A stretch of 64,000 nucleotides of DNA from Orychophragmus violaceus (lineage: Eukaryota; Streptophyta; Magnoliopsida; Brassicales; Brassicaceae): assembly GCA_030180135.1 (NCBI GenBank), contig CM058232.1, forward strand, positions 60,471,330-60,535,329, written 5' to 3'. The notes beneath the pieces were generated by a model that saw only the letters and a program-made list of their open reading frames with translations, was not told the DNA's origin and made no database searches. Positions 42,619-55,729 of the stretch are shown piece after piece; positions within the stretch are counted from its first letter, which is position 1, and each line of letters begins with the position of its first letter. A program made the position numbers and the translations under genes.

Positions 42619-45191
42619 AAAGGCGGAATCAGAGCAAGGTTCGTCATGGACTTGAAATTTTTTTTTTTACAAAGTTTTCAATGTTTTATCGAGTCAAAAT
42701 GTTTCGTCAATGTAACCATTTGGAATCCGAGCCGCATCCGTCAAACCAAGGGATTGGGTAAGTTAGGAATTTGGTAAGATTGTACTAATCCTTTTGTTTT
42801 TAACGCAGTCTTACAGCAGAGTTGACCATAGTATGAGCGCCATCAGCATGGAGGACCGTGAGTCCGTTGAATATACACCAGCTAGTCCACGCCCATACTA
42901 CCAGCATGCGGAGTGTTCATGTATTTTGCGGTCTATCTCGGATCAGCAGTGTGCAGACATGATGGTTAACTATTTGCTCAAATTATCCAAGCCTCAGGAG
43001 TTCGTGGTCACTCAGCCGCAGCCACCTTCACCAGCTGTTTGTCGATCATTACCACCGCTCCGACTTGTTCCTCTTGTATTGGATCTTCCTTGCCTTGCCT
43101 GTGGTGCCTTTGGTTTCCATTTCGTTTGGTGCCAGTCTTACCAGTCTAATCAGGCGCCAGTCCCAGCATATCAGATGCTGCCACTGATGCAGCTCCTACC
43201 TTGTCTCATTTGTACCGAGTAGAACACTATGCTCCTTCACACCCTGTTGGACCCTTCTATCGAGACCGCGTCGCTCTGTTACCGCAACCACCATGACCGC
43301 ACTCATTCCATCCTCCTGGCGCACCTGTCAATCGTGATCCACATGAGCCGTAGTTCACTCAATGTGGTGCATATCGCTCATGTTGGAGATATTAGGAAGT
43401 AGATTAGGCCCATGTAAGTAAGGGCTTTAACTCATTTTTTTATGTGTGCATATTGGCTTGTATTCGTCTCTGACGATTCGGTTGTGTAGCGGTGTTTCTT
43501 TTTGGGATGGATGGGTAACCGCTAGTATGTAGACTCCGACAGACCTATGTATCTAAAACTCTATGTGGTGTATGGATGTTTTATTTACATAGTGGATGTG
43601 GAGTATTTCGGGTTATCGTATTGAGTAACAGAGTATTATAATGCATGCATGAGATGGCTAATGAATGCAATATAGTTACGATGTGAAAACAAATGATGGT
43701 CCGAACTAACGGTTTCCATCAGAACCCTGAGAGACGACCGTAATCGCCGATTTGCTTGATTGATTGTGTGTGATTGATTGTCTTGCTAGGGTGTTAGAAT
43801 GTTGATGTGATTAATGCTTTGATTGCTTGTTAGGTTGTTAAATGTACTTTGAATCATTGCATTCGTGAATCGTTAGGTTGCTTAAGCGTTTGATTAGTAG
43901 CATTTTTTTGTTCGCTAGGTTGTTGGCATTGTATTGTTTGATCGTTAAGTTGCTAGTATTGTAGATGTTTGATCACTAGGTTGATAGATGGTTAAGTGAG
44001 ATTTGTTGCATTAATCATCTCGTTAGGTTGTTAGTTGAATGTTGAGTATCATCGCATTGCTTGATTCGCTAAGTTGTTAGATGCTAGCTTTCGATTTAGG
44101 ATTAGTAAATTATATAGGATGATCGGTTTGAGTAGTGGATGTTTTGGTTGATCGTTAGACCGATAGATTGTTATAGATGGAACTGTAGGTTATCGGTTAG
44201 ACTTGTGGATAATTGGGAATATTAGCGAACCTTTAGATAGAACTAAGCTTGGAATTGATAAAGCTGTTTTTATAGGAAGCTTATTTAAGATTGAGCGGAA
44301 TTATAATATATTGTTAACTAGCCACGTGTGACCATTAGGTATGTGACTAGATACCAATATCTCTATAAGGAAGTGATATCGGGAAGTGAGTTAGAAAGGT
44401 TTAACCATTCCAGTGTTGTTGAGGTTGTTGATGTAGGACGTGATGGACGATTTGACAAGAACACGAGACCAAACCCGAACCCGAAAGTCAAGATGGTATT
44501 TTTGGTATCAGTATGGCAGTTTGACCCGAGCTGCAAGCAAGATAGTGGGGATTCGTAAAAACATGGGTATCAGTGACAGTAAGGTTCAAGATAGTTGGGT
44601 ATGATGAGTTAGCATAGAGATTTGGAAGGCATCAGTTGCAGTAAAGGATCAGTTCAAGGATATTAGTGGGAAGAGAAGTTTTGGAGTCAGTGAAGCTTGG
44701 AGTTAAGTGATCGAGGAAGTTCGAGGCGTGTGGGTATGGCGATTCAATTAGATAGAAGAAAGGAAGTCGACATTAGCAGAATATCGACTGGGAGCAGTAA
44801 GCATTGGAGGCAAGACAAGTATCGAGAATGGAGGACAAGTCAGTGTTGCGCGATTTGGGAAGTCAAAGCAATTTGGGGAATCCAGAAGTATTGATTTAGG
44901 AGATCGTCATATGGCGCAGATGGATTCAGGAGTCATAATGGAGCAGTGCGGATAGAAACAATGGATTGGAATCAAACGTGGGAAGTTCAAGACGTAGGTA
45001 TTTTGGGTTTGTGCAGGATCGTGTTTCAGAAGTCAGTGAACATTGGGAGTGCAATTTCAGTTAATTCAGAGTTCGAGCATCAGAGCAGTTGGATCAGTTC
45101 AGTATTGGCGACTTAGAGGGTTCCGCTCTGATTCGAAGTTTGTTAGTAACAGAGAATTCGGTCCCCGAATTCTCCTGTAAGTGGGGAAGAA
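42619..45191 (+). other. Interior of large-LTR element, no gag-pol
   Basis: Begins AAAGGCGGAATCAGAGCAAGG, a degenerate tRNA-iMet PBS (compare TGGTATCAGAGC). A frame at 42794-43222 is Pro/Ser-rich and may be a gag remnant, but I recognise nothing in it. 43740-44110 consists of diverged GCTAGGTTGTTAG/TTGATCGTTAGG units. 44300-45150 is GA-rich sequence without ORFs of note. It ends with the purine tract GTGGGGAAGAA (45181-45191). Confidence 0.6.
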
Positions 45192-48086
45192 TTTAATACC
45201 TTGTTTCACAAAAATGGGTCAACGGGCAGCGGAAAAGTCGACATGGGTATTTTCATAATTTTCAGAAGATGAGGAGCATTTTGGTAATTTTGTCCAAATA
45301 CGAGACGGAAGCAAAGACGGGCCAAATGTTTCTCTTTTTAAATAAAGAAAACATTTAGAAGACAAGAAGTGGTGGAAACGGACTATAAACGGGTTTTTCG
45401 TATGAGCGTGAAAGGAAACCGATTGAACCGATAAAACTTGTAAAAATCAGTACGAGAGCTACGATAGTCCGAATTAGATGAAACGAAATGCAAAATGTTT
45501 CTTATGGAGTCTAGTTATTTAAAAAAGATCTTTGAATATTTATTTCACAATCTACGTTGGTTTTTCAGAAGATGGAATCAAGATAACTGATAATTCACCG
45601 ATTGGTTCAGATTAGTCATTGGAAAATTCAAGAAATGTGATCTGCTGAATTCAATGCACCCCCAGAGATAAATGTGAAAGAGGCAGCTGGAGAAAATATA
45701 TGTCATCATATGAGAAGATAGAAGAAAGGCATTGAATCTCTATGATTCACGTGTCATAAAATTAAGCAAAGGAAGAAATGAATCAAACATCTTCCATTTC
45801 TTAGATAGTTACGTGTTTTAAGGAAGGGAAGGAGAGGACATGTGGAAAGGAGATACAGGTTTTGTGATGCTATAAAAGGAATGATCTTCCATCTCATTTT
45901 AATCATCAAACGTGAACAAAAGAAGAAGCAAAAGAAAAGAAAAGAAAAGAAAAGTAGAGTGAGAGGAAGAGAAGGAGAAGAGGAGAGAAAGAAGAAGAGA
46001 GAAAGAGAGAGAGAGAGTGAGAAAGAAAAATAAGAAAATAAAATAAAATAAAAGATGGGGAAAGGAAAATTATTACGCCGGAATATTCTCAAGAATATTT
46101 TTTGGAAAAGGAATTTTTCCGTCGTAATAATTTTCCCGATAAACCGGATTCTTTTATTTAGAAAATGATAGACGGAGTTAGGTTCATTAGTAGCGGCAAA
46201 GTTCAAGATCGGTTAAGCTCGGGTCAAGGCGGTTTTCAATTAGATCGGTTCGTGAAAGGGTTCAGGGAAGCTTTGTTTCAGTCTCGGGGATTCGGAGTTT
46301 CCGTCAGTCCGTCCATCCGTCATATATAGCACTGTGAGTCGGCTAAACTTTTTATGATGCATTTTGACTAGGATCATATAGACCCGGAATCGGTAAACCA
46401 TAGTATTATGTTTTCATACCCGTGAATTGAAAATTGATAGAATAGTTAGGTTAATTAAATAACTCGGAGAATGAATTAACGGTTAAGAATTATTAGACGG
46501 CATGTTAGATAAATATTAATGGTGATTGATTGTTCATACTGTGATTGATAGTGATTGATTGATAATTGATGCATTCATTTAGAACGGCATGCTAAGACGT
46601 ATATGCATACATACTGTATTAAGAACGTATTAAATGAATCTACATACGAAAATTGAGAGTTATATTAAGATAGGGATTAAGCGATATAACACACTTAGAA
46701 TATAATATGGGGATAAACAGTCTAGGGAGTTAGTAAGTTTACTAATTCCAATCTAGCAGTAAGATAATTGAGTAATTAACAAACTATGAAATTAAGATAA
46801 GTTAAATTGGGGCTAAGGGGTTAGTAAGCAAACTAATCCCAAGGTAGTGGATTAAAATGAAATATGGTTAAAATTAAGAATTAAAGATTAATTAAACCTA
46901 AGTAATTATTTGATTGGTGATGTGACTGATTGTATGATTGTTATCTACTCCGGTATTGGGCCGGGTAGACTGTGTGATTGTTATCTACTCCGGTGTTGGG
47001 CCGAGTAAACTTTGATTGCTTGATTGTTTCATCAACTTCGGTGTTGGGCTGAGTAGACTGTACTGGTAGATACTTACTCCGGTACGGGGCCGGGTAAGTC
47101 TGGGTATGGATACCTATTCCGCTGCAGGACCGAGATAGGTCAGGTTGTGTTGAAGAATGGTGGTAGGACTTGCGGGATAGACTGGGTACTGGGTTTGAGA
47201 TAGTGTTACTGTTTGACCTTGTCGGTATTGCGTGTTAGAGTCCCAGAAAGTATGATTGTTTACATTACTGTCATTAGGACTCTACACGGTGTGTTAGATT
47301 TCGCAAGTCTAGAGATGACATTCCGGTACTTCCTGCCCGATTGGATCTTCGGGAGTTGATTTCCTGGTCAATTCACGTACCTTTGGTATTGGTTCTGGCA
47401 GGTGTTAACATATGGAGTGACGTCTGTAGGTGTGTAGTCCAGAGAATACGGGCCGCGTCCTAGGTCCGGACTGCATGGAAGCTTAGGTTATCTAGGGGTA
47501 GCCCGAGTCACGGTGTATCGATTTACAGAGAACGGTGTCCTAGGTTGTAGGACTTTGTGTTTACGTCTGGTGTTCGTGGGAGGTTTTAGTTACCATGGGG
47601 GTGACTAAGTATTCCCGTGAAAGTTACCGAGTTCGCATAGTGGGCCCAGATGGTGTGGAGTTGTGTTAGAGCCGCGATAAGTAGATCGAGTCAAATCGAG
47701 AGCTTGTGCTGCAGTGTTCTCGATTTCCGTGGTTACCTTTTGTTGTTGTGTATTGTTAATTAAATGCTTGTGTGTTATAGAGCTCATCACGTCTTGGTAG
47801 CACATGATCAGCTATTGTACTTGATTGTTATTTTAGATTTGGGCGGGATTATTAGATTGTTTAGCAGCATGTTTAGTGGGGAGCCGACTTGCTGGGTAAT
47901 CTTAGATTACTCATTAGACTCGTTTGTGTTTTTCAGGTTTGGCATAGCTCGGCGGACGCGTAAGGCACTCGGAGTAGTCTTGGGTTGGCATTTGGCATTG
48001 GTTTGTTTTCGAGAGCATTTTGACTTTATTTCGGTTTGGATTTTCAGGGATCCGGCTAAAGGATTGTAGGAAACTGTTATTTGATG

Positions 48087-48123
<37 letters not shown>

Positions 48124-48415
48124 GATTTATGTTTAAAAATACTAAAAACGGAATTGTTCCCTGATATATGGTTTAGTCCAAACCGAACACAACTCGTGGA
48201 AGTGGTAAGGGTTGTAAAGCCTTGTATCTTGGAAATGAGCTAAACGGAGTCAAAGATGGTTTGGTTCGAGACATTGGCTCAAACCGGACTGTCTCTGGCT
48301 TGGTATTTTGACAAACTCTTCTTGTATGGCCAGCTCGGGTTCGATCGGTCATGTATTTGTTTGATTGTTGGCCGGTCAGCTCGTCGGTCAGCGAAAAACG
48401 GGAAGGGGGCGTACA
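45192..48415 (+). repeat. 3' LTR of large-LTR element
   Basis: Direct repeat of 39305-42618, with a shorter microsatellite, the hairpin array at 46943-47140 and TATAAAAG at 45871-45878. Confidence 0.9.
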
Positions 48416-48420
48416 GTGGT

Positions 48421-49229
48421 CGAGAGAGATCAAGAAACTAAAGGGAAATAGAGGGATTTTTGGGTTAGGGGTCGGTTAAGAGTGAAAGAGAGGAAAGAGA
48501 TAGAACGGATATAGACGGAGGAGAGAGATAGTGAGAAAGAAGGAAAAAGGGGGAAAATGAGAGGAAATCTAAAATTTGGAGATTTTACTATTGATTGGGC
48601 GCCAAAATATTTTAGTTTTTCCTCCAAAAAAGGCCATAGTTGTAACGATTATATTAATTGTACGAATGTTCTTCATGGTTGTACTTTTGTTGTTTTCTAT
48701 TTATCTAGTGTTACTAGCTCTTAAGATATGGTTTACTAGTTTTACAAATTGGATAGTTGCCTAAACATATAGTACTGATTGATTTATGTAGTCGTTTGTC
48801 AAGTCTAAGTATTTAGGGTAGTAGGTCTTCTTAAATTGGCTATTACTTTGAAATTGTTATTGGAACTATAAGGACAGTGATGTGTAAATGTTTCCACAAC
48901 AACTAAAATAAGATGTAAAATTCTCACTTTCCCTTTCTATTTCTATTCTCTTCTTGTTAGAACATTCTATTCCACAACAAATATCATTTCAAATATTTTT
49001 TGCATCCAAAAGTTACCCATTTTTGTCGATATTCTAAGTAGTTATGGCAAAGGTCAGAGTAGTTTTACCAAAGATTGAAGTTATATTTTGGCTCAGTAGT
49101 ACATTGCATCATGTTATAACAACTCCTGGTTCAGTAGTACATTGCATCCAGTTCAATAATTATGTGCACCAATTAGAAAACATATAGTGATACCGAGTTA
49201 TACCTAGTTGTTCTTACAGAACCAAAGCT
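48421..49229. other. VANDAL-like copy C spacer
   Basis: Resumes copy C after the insertion and matches copy A 3275-4075: purine-rich leader then AT-rich sequence with CAGTAGTACATTG. It ends at the deletion junction ACCAAAGCTTATG/TGCTCTTCTTG (about 49229), where about 1.9 kb present in copy A (4075-5990) is missing. Confidence 0.7.
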
Positions 49230-49652
49230 TATGTGCTCTTCTTGACTTGCTTGTCCGTTTTCAACAAACAACGTCACAGCATTAGGTCATACTTATCCGA
49301 TTTCATCATGCTCATAGTTCATAACAGAAGAGCTTTTCCCCGCTCTCGACTGTTGCGAGGGCAGCTCCGGTCTAGTCAAGACTTCCGCATACAAAAGACT
49401 TCTATGGTTCTCTTTATCAACGGTCATTATATAACCATAAAGATCTTCATCATCAGAAATACTCAAATGTTCTTCATATCCAACCACCATAGGAATGTAA
49501 CTCAATTTCAATCTAACCTTACTTTCATCTAACGCATGCTTCTTGTATAGCCTAGCTTCTACCATCTCCAAAGTTATCTCCTCTTTCAACACTAGGCTAC
49601 ACATGCACTCCTGACATTTATAATGGATGCACACTCTCTTGCTCATTCTATC
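49230..49652 (-). pseudogene. MuDR-type transposase N-terminal remnant, copy C
   Basis: First coding exon after acceptor TTGGCAG (exon from 49652, ATG at 49644-49646): MSKRVCIHYKCQECMCSLVLKEEITLEMVEARLYKKHALDESKVRLKLSYIPM, then DDEDLYGYIMTVDKENHRSLLYAEV and an acidic region, ending at the deletion. All catalytic and SWIM parts are absent. Up to the deletion it has fewer lesions than copy A, which has a stop where this one reads RLKLSY. Only a terminal stump could be made. Confidence 0.8.
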
Positions 49653-49704
49653 CTGCCAAAACAATAGCAAAAAACTCAATATATACTTATAGTTGTACAC
49701 AGTT

Positions 49705-49920
49705 TGTTCTCAGATATACTTTAGTTGTTCCCAGTTATACACAAGTTGTCCTCAGTTATACTAGTTATACTAGTTATACATAACGATTATAAGAAGTACC
49801 AATTTTACTAGTTATACCAGTTGCACCAGTTATACTAGTTATACATACGATTCTCAGTAATACCAGTTTTACTGGTTATATACCACATACATCAGTTACA
49901 CTAGTTGTCCCTAGTTCTCC
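49705..49920 (-). repeat. TACTAGTTATAC array in mudrA leader intron, copy C
   Basis: Short ACTAGTTATAC, CCAGTTATAC and AGTTGTCC units, as at 6455-6672. Confidence 0.82.
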
Positions 49921-50478
49921 TATAACAGTAACACAAATTTGAATCGATTTTGGGTTCCAATATGCTTACAATACACAGCGATTCTACCTCTTAAATGTAT
50001 TTCTACTCAATTGGTAGTCCCAATCGACCAAGAATCAATGGCTAAACAACAATGTGCATACTCATCAAGAATCTACCTACCCCAAACCGAATCCAAATTC
50101 CAATCCGATTCAAATGGAGCTGAATACAGATTGAGGTAGAAGCACAAACCTCGGTTGGTTGACGGAGTCACGATGGAGGAACGACTGGTGGCCGGAGACG
50201 TGACAGCGCCGACGACGGAGTGAATCGGATTTTCTTGCAATTGGCGGCGTATCCCACCCGTATACAATCCTATCCGGTTTTCTTTCAAATTTTTTAAACC
50301 AAAACCAATGAATTTCTGGGATTCCTGAATTTCTTAAACCAATTAAACCCCAAACCAAATTGGGAAGGGTAAAACAAGGGGTAAAATCGTCTATGCACAA
50401 GAGGGATGGGTATGGAGATTAATAGGGGTTAGACAAGATTTTTTTTTTAAAGCCAAAAGGCTATATGAGGTGAATCCC

Positions 50479-50990
50479 CTAGCCCGGAGCAGAGACGTAA
50501 TGAAGGCATGGAGAGAACATAACGAGCTCCTCCGTATATGTCAGAATCGGTGGAGATGAAGGTGTCTGAGGATTGAGACGGAAGGGTGGAGAAACGGATG
50601 AGGGAGAGAGAGGACGAAGAAACCTTCAGAGATGCAGGTTAGAGAGCAGTGTCAAAGATGGAGGATGAGGAGAGTCGATCTCGAGAGCTGTTATTTATTT
50701 TTTGTTGATGGAGGAGAGAAATGAAAGTTTTGGTTGATAGGTGCTTTATTAATTGTCTCCAAGATAATTTTATGTATTAATTGTCATTTTTTAAAGTGTT
50801 GGCCCCATAGAATACATAACTAAAACTAGGTCCCAAAACGAATTTGAGTTTTCCGCTTGGCGAAATAACGACAGAACATTGGTTTAATACCGTAATAGAA
50901 TATCCCACCCCAACACATCTTTTCTAGTAGCAGTTTCCAAATTCGTGATATCCTCATGAACGGTATTTCTTTTAGTGTCTATGGAAAACT
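50479..50990. other. Spacer, nothing recognised
   Basis: From the shared end of VANDAL-like copy C to the LINE fragment. GA-rich in 50500-50690, then AT-rich. No gene or repeat identified. Confidence 0.4.
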
Positions 50991-51730
50991 CTAATTAGTA
51001 TTACCACGGGGTTTACGCCAAAAATAATCCATATTCGCAAAAATCGATGCCGTGGAAAAATTTCTAGGATATGATGGGAACGAAGACAATGCCCATGTTT
51101 GAAGCGCTGGTGGACATTCAAATAAAGCATGATTTATAGACTCTTCCTCCAGTCCACATTTGGAACATTGAGTGTCACATTTTAAACCTCTTGAATTTAA
51201 ATTCTTTGTCACCGCGAGGCATCTGGAAATCGCTTGCCAGATGAAATAATTTTTGGTGGGCATTTAAACTTCCATGCAAATGCTTGTAAGCTTTTTATAT
51301 CAGGTCCCATGAATTGCTTTATTATTCCTGTCGTGGGGTATTCCCTCTCTACATGATAACCTGATTTCACTGAATACTTTCCAGATTTTATGAAGTGCCA
51401 TCCATTAGTGTTTGGCTTAGAGTATTTACTATTGGGAAAACTGGCAATGATTGCACCATCTTCCATCTGTAAAATTTCTTGAATCAGTTGTGTATTTTAC
51501 GTGTGGGTTGAGGAATCAATCAGTTGATCGACCGTCATGAAGGGTTATGAATAATGTTTTTGCATATATATGGCATTGGGCGAGCGGATGGAATCCATGG
51601 ACCATTCCATATGGAAATGGTTTTCTGTGTTCTCACCCTTTTGGATTATTCTTTTGTTAACTAGAGGTCTAGCAGATGTAGCTGAAATTCCGCGGAAATT
51701 CTGGAGCTGAAAACGATGGTTACTCAGCAT
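50991..51730 (-). pseudogene. LINE ORF2 3' fragment (zf-RVT region)
   Basis: The minus strand carries three broken frames in order: FHMEWSMDSIRSPN (from 51730), GWHFIKSGKYSVKSGYHV (about 51420-51360), then FAWKFKCPPK and the zinc-binding reverse-transcriptase motif FIWQAISRCLAVTKNLNSRG, CSKCGLEEESINHALFECP, ending near 50991. This is the C-terminal part of plant non-LTR retrotransposon ORF2, downstream of the RT domain. 5' truncation is usual for LINEs. Several stops and shifts make it inactive. It ends about 45 bp before the copia insertion at 51777. Confidence 0.82.
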
Positions 51731-51776
51731 CTTAAAATCTTAACAAGCGGTAAGAATGTATGTGAAAAATTGGGAG

Positions 51777-51781
51777 ATTTT
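51777..51781. repeat. Target-site duplication ATTTT of second copia
   Basis: ATTTT at 51777-51781 and at 58830-58834, directly outside the LTRs. Confidence 0.92.
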
Positions 51782-52471
51782 TGTAGGATTATATGTGTGT
51801 TCATGGTTCAATTAACAGATTGCAACCTAGCACATATAACTCTGATCTAGGTTCTTGCAGAACGAATCACAAAACCAAACCTGATCATTACCTTTCAGAT
51901 TGCAGCGGATTGATGGATGGTAATGATGAGATCAGCTAGAACAGATCAGATGCCTGTTCCTCCTTCAGTATCCACACTCTTACAAGCCGGGATGGTTGCT
52001 AGACCAAAGCAATGGATTGATCAGAGAGAGAAGAGAGACGGCTCAGGTTTTAGGTCGCAGACTGTTAGAGTCGAAATTATAAGACGACTCATATAAATAT
52101 CGACTCTGTCATAAACCTAAACCGATGTCTCGGTTTCGCAACTGTGTCGACCGACACATACACTTGTGTCGATCGACACAAGTCATTTGTCTCGATATGG
52201 GCCCAAGTGATTAAACTAACGGCCCAACTCTCTGCACAAATACAGTAAATGCCTTGCATCTTACTGTATTCATTCCATGTTAACTTTCCCGTTAGCTATG
52301 GTGTGTGATCCTTTGGGATCATACAATACTGGTAATAAGTCCTAAACTTATAGATCAAGAGCGGACTCTAGCAAGTCATCATGATCACCCAGTATTTATG
52401 ACTTATGTCTGATCTCGACATTTATCATACTTTCTAGAGATAGTACGGTAGATTTCAGGACATTCCCAACA
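51782..52471 (-). repeat. 3' LTR of second copia
   Basis: Contains a GTGTCGACCGACAC palindrome (52144-52157) and a perfect 20-bp palindrome CTTGTGTCGATCGACACAAG (52163-52182), plus inverted repeats AAACCGA/TCGGTTT and GAGTCG/CGACTC. Confidence 0.95.
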
Positions 52472-52543
52472 ATCTCCCACTTGTACTGGAATCCTACAAA
52501 GGACATTCCCAACAATCTTCCGATTGTACTGGAATCCTACATT
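52458..52543 (-). repeat. 43-bp tandem duplication across the LTR/PPT junction
   Basis: The LTR terminus GGACATTCCCAACA plus the adjacent purine tract (minus-strand GTGGGAGATT) occurs at 52458-52500 and, slightly diverged (GGAAGATT), at 52501-52543. The functional PPT is the copy next to the LTR. Confidence 0.88.
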
Positions 52544-55500
52544 CCCTAGTCCTTTTGTCTTAATATCTCGATCTGGCATAAGGCAAGATGCGTGTCATCC
52601 TTATATAGCCAGACCATGTTTATCGGACCAGATTTGATACTGACAATGCAAACGACTTGGGCAAGTCCGTTTGGGAATGGCCATTCTCTTACCAGCTATC
52701 AAATCTCCGATTGGCCTAGAGATATTACCTCCGTTAAACGGCAGGGACAAATCCCATCTTGTTCCATCACTATGAACTACATACTTCATAATACACCCAA
52801 CCAAGGTCCTTATAGCTCCCAGTTACGAAACAGCGTTAGACAATGATCAAAGCGCATTACTCCATGTGCAGCCACATGCATGCGAACTCAGGTCTAAGGA
52901 CTATACTCTATAGTCGTATATGAGAACCTCTCATGACACAGATATTAATATCTTGTAGAGTTCTCATCAGCGGGCCATGTCCGGTCATATGCTCCCCTAC
53001 ATATACCTATGTGTCGACTTTGATGCCGCGCATCTATGACCCCTCGAAACTTGGTCATAAGTCTCAACACAATCTAGTCTCAAGTGGTTGTTGGTGTTCC
53101 AATTTCAACAACCTTCGACTATGGGCACTATGATTTATGTCATTTCGTTAAATATGGGGTTTCAGGATCAAGTCTACTCATGTACTTCGATGGCCCATAT
53201 ATAATGACATGAATCATTTTGGAACGATTATTTATATCACAGTTAAAATAATCCAGAAATCATTAGATTTCATAAACATAAAATATTATGTTTACATGAA
53301 CCTTTCAAAACAACTAAGTAAAGCCCTTTACAAACTCCCACTGAAATTAAGACTACATCTTAATTTCACTCATCCTACAGCTACAGTCCGCGACTCGTGC
53401 TTAGGCATAAGGAGTGGCTTCGTTAATAGATTAGCAACGTTCTCATTCGATGAAACTTGCTTATCTACTTAACACCTCTGTCATTTATCTCAAGGAATAG
53501 GTTATACCTATCCTCAAGGTGTTTGGACCTCTGATGTGCAGCTAGCCTCATCTATGCTGTGAATCACATCAAGTTCAGTGATGAACTCTTCTATCCAAAC
53601 AACCTCTTTCGCCGCTTCTCAAGCTGCGAAATGTTCAGCTTAAGTCATGGAGTCAGCAACAGTGCCTTGCACCGCCAGTTAGACACAAGATATAGCCGGA
53701 CTGTGACCAGGAATTATCTTTGTCTATTGGAAACTTGCCTTTCAGACTCTATCGACTTGTAGCACCTCACTTTCTCCGTAAATCAAGAACTTATCCTAAG
53801 TATTCCTCAAATACTTCAGAATATTCTTTACGGCAATCCAGTGATTCTTTGCTGGATTTGACTGGTCTTTACTTGTCTTGCTTAGCATTAAAGCAACATC
53901 AAAACAAGTATGTATCATGGCATACATGATAGATCCAATTGCCGTCGCATATGGAATCCTATCCATGCATTCAAGCTCAGCAGATATCGCAGGACACTGT
54001 ATCTTGCTTAATGAATTTCCATGTGACATTGGCATAAAACCATTCTTGGATTGCTGATTACGTGTAGGACTTTGTCAATTTAAGAATCCTGACTTTGTCC
54101 TACCAGCTCTTTTGGATCTCTATCTTTAGATCCAAAATCCAAGAACTACGTGGCTTTACCCATGTCAACCATAAAACCAACTCCCAAACCAGTCCTTTAC
54201 CGACTGCAGCATTGGGACGTTATATTCGAGAATCAGTATGTCATCGACATACACTATGAGAAATGCAATATTGCTCCCACTTATCTTTTAGTAAACGCAT
54301 AGTTCCACTTCGTTCCTGTTCAAGTCAAAACCTTGACTACTTTAACAGAACGAAGATTCCAACTCCGATATGTTTGCTTCCATCCATGAATGGATCGATG
54401 AAGCCAACTTACACACAGTGTAATTTTTCGGAGTCCGGGCTTACTTTCGCTTCTTTGAATTTCGCAGGTTCGTCGCTTTCAATGATCATCAGATCATGCG
54501 AACTTTCAATGATCATCAGGTTCAACTAATGACGAGAAATCACTCTCGGATTAGTGACTGATTCATTTTTATCTGCGAACTTCAGGCTCTACAGGTGTGA
54601 TTCTACAGAAATCTGTAAATCCATCCGTTGCTCTCCCTCAACAGGTTGAGCAGTCTCCTGTATTTCTCGAATTTCTTCGAGTTATACTTTTACTCCCACT
54701 GTTCTTCTTGGAAAGTAACTTCCCTTCTTAGAAAACAGAATGGACGTAAAAGTAACAAGCCTTGGTTTCCCTAGGACAACCAGCGAAGTAGCACAACTAC
54801 AAATACTCAGTAAAGACGAATTTGGATCGATTCCAATCCACATTTACGTGGTGTCTTTCAACTGATATTGGTGGAACTATTTCAGCGTAAACTTAGATAT
54901 TTCTTGAGCGCTATTTTAGAGAATATCATGGAAGATTCGTGTGACTCATCTTTAATCATTTCTTATAAGATCTGATTCATTCTCACAGAAACACCTCTAG
55001 GTTTTCAGGAGAAATGAGCTGTGAAACGACTTCACACTCATTCAGATGATCACACAATCAATGACTTAAGTATTCTCACTCGTGATCTAATCCAGAGTCT
55101 TAATACTTCTGTCATTCAGATTCTATACTTCATTCTGGAACTCTTTCGACCATGTCAAAGAATTCCGACTTGTGTCTCATCAAATGAACACAGTCACACT
55201 CACTGAAGTAATCAGTAGAGACAATGAAGTACAGGAAATTTTCTCTGGCATTACTGCTCATCGGACCACATACATGAGTATGTTCAATCTCCAATAAGCC
55301 TTTGGGCCTTTCTCTAGCTCGGCTAAGATGGGCCCTTTGTCTTTTGGTCCAGTAAGCAGAATTCAAGTCTCATAAGATATCCATTCAAATGAGCCCAAAA
55401 GTCCATAACTATGGGGTTTCTGAATCCGACTTACTCTTTGACCAAAACATTTATGCCAAGAAAAATCAGGTTTAATTCATCAGATTTAAACCAATTCGGT

Positions 55501-55729
55501 ATTTATGTTACATTTAGGCACTCTTTGGTTTAATATATAAAACCCATTCCTTGAATAGGGTGCTACAATTATCATTTCATTAAGATCAAAAGAACAAAAC
55601 TTGTCTTTTATCAAAACGAAAAACATTCAAATTCTTACAAGAAAATGAAAGACAACTCTGCTTAAAGCAGGTACATTGTAGCAATTACTTAATAAAACCA
55701 AGCCTCAAAGGCATCTACAAGTGAAAACC
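52544..55729 (-). pseudogene. Copia pol remnants
   Basis: Minus-strand fragments in broken frames: integrase start (HTHVCGPMSSNARENFLYFIVSTDYFSE, 55130-55366), RT piece near 54400-54330 similar to IYGLKQASRSWNLR, and a pre-RNase H part (IPYATAIGSIMYAMIHTCFDVALMLSKTSKDQSNPAKNHWIAVKNILKYLR, 53796-54035). RNase H pieces follow near 53650 (PLUS-strand complement). No continuous enzyme remains; about 4 kb of normal pol is compressed and shifted. Leftmost 52544-53300 is mostly 3' untranslated sequence similar to the region after the ORF of the intact copia (15310-16160). Confidence 0.7.

Noticed and set aside
45754..46206. Phe/Ser/Leu-rich minus-strand ORF of 150 aa
   Set aside because: Antisense of the GA-rich leader within the 3.2-kb LTR.
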